This document shows positions 11,458-11,948 of a stretch of 11,948 bases of DNA, piece by piece (positions within the stretch are counted from its first letter, which is position 1; each line of letters opens with the position of its first letter). Position numbers and translations under genes: made by a program. Source of the stretch: Chromera velia (lineage: Eukaryota > Sar > Chromeraceae); contig JAHBMJ010003262.1 in the NCBI GenBank assembly GCA_018398765.1, positions 1 through 11,948 of the forward strand, given 5' to 3'. The notes beneath the pieces were generated by a model. It was given only the letters and a program-made list of their open reading frames with translations. It was not told the DNA's origin and did no database searches.

Positions 11458-11575
11458 GCGTGCAGAGAGAGGGGGCACGGGAAGAGGAGGAGAAGGGAAA
11501 TGTTCTCTTTGTCTAGGCGTGCAGAGAGAGGGTGCACGGGAAGAGGAGGAGAAGGGAAATGTTCTCTTTGTCTAG
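11423..11575 (+). repeat. 59-bp tandem repeat covering the CREG-like stop codon, 2.6 copies
   Basis: Unit 1 is 11423-11481, unit 2 is 11482-11540, and the partial unit 3 runs 11541-11575. The units are almost identical. The first encodes the C-terminal EEEEKGNVLFV and the TAG at 11455. Because 59 is not a multiple of three, TAGs at 11455, 11514 and 11573 fall in three different frames. Confidence 0.95.
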
Positions 11576-11948
11576 AGAGGGGTGGAGAACACACTGACGA
11601 GGAAAACGACTTTTGCCTAACGGGCTTTGAGAGAGACAAAGGAAAGAGGTCCTCTCCGTGTCGCGTTCTGTCTGTCACTTTGACTGTTTAATTTATCTAT
11701 TTATTTGTCTCTTTCCCGTCTGCTGCGAGTGAACATTCTGAGTAGGAGAAGGGGGGCATGTGGAGTTGAAGAGTGTTTCATTGTGCATTGTCGCCGGTTG
11801 TGTGCCTTTGTTGCGCTTTTTCGTTTTCCTTGGCAGATGTTGCGAAGGGGACCGATGCGCGGAAGGTTAATTTGAATTTATTTTAATCATCAGTCAGCAC
11901 CATCAACTCCACGCTGCTTGTGTGTGTGGGGGGGGGGGGGGGGGGGGG
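11576..11948. other. 3' flank of CREG-like gene, AU-rich elements, poly-G window end
   Basis: This is a probable 3' UTR and downstream sequence with no gene recognised. ATTTA pentamers lie at 11691-11695 and 11699-11703, a context that destabilises mRNA in some eukaryotes. Another AT-rich block is at 11866-11888. The window ends in an unbroken G run from about 11928, probably an assembly edge. Confidence 0.6.

Overview
The window is nuclear DNA from an intron-rich eukaryote. It has two spliced genes with GT-AG introns, long simple repeats inside the introns, and a Ty3/gypsy-type LTR retrotransposon. There is no bacterial operon structure and there are no Shine-Dalgarno sites. The style (55-bp exons, introns of 170-760 bp, CAGA/CA repeats, GC near half) suggests a unicellular protist or alga. 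A chromerid or other alveolate, or a stramenopile, is my guess, with low confidence. Poly-C next to an N at 4403 and a poly-G run at the right edge are assembly weak points.

Layout. (1) 1-3582, minus strand: the 5' part of a Ty3/gypsy (Metaviridae-like) retrotransposon, running off the left edge. In element order it has a 5' LTR (about 3582-3017), an initiator-Met-tRNA-like primer binding site (3015-3003), gag (about 2849-1923, CCHC zinc knuckle, two in-frame stops), a well-formed -1 ribosomal frameshift signal (slippery GGGAAAC at 1950-1944 plus a GC-rich stem/pseudoknot), and pol (retropepsin, then reverse transcriptase), open without a stop from 2166 to base 1. (2) 3583-5016: intergenic, AT-rich at first and then CT-rich; no gene seen. 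(3) 5017-8438, minus strand: a four-exon gene for a DHRS1-like short-chain dehydrogenase/reductase, 625 aa, with a Trp-rich membrane N-terminus and a Pro/Ser-rich insertion. Its last exon lies behind a long (TG)n tract that forms the 3' end of intron 3. (4) 8439-8957: a head-to-head intergenic region of 519 bp with a CpG-rich core and a perfect 15-bp palindrome, probably a shared promoter. (5) 8958-11457, plus strand: a five-exon gene for a secreted CREG1-like protein, 220 aa. A 59-bp tandem repeat covers its stop codon and the start of its 3' UTR. (6) 11458-11948: 3' flank with AU-rich elements, ending in poly-G.

The two cellular genes have no obvious shared pathway, but their head-to-head layout suggests shared transcriptional control. 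The most distinctive item is the compact gag-pol recoding element. Next are the CpG-only mismatches between LTR subrepeats, the (TG)n splice acceptor and the architecture of the SDR protein. I saw no clearly new multigene system.
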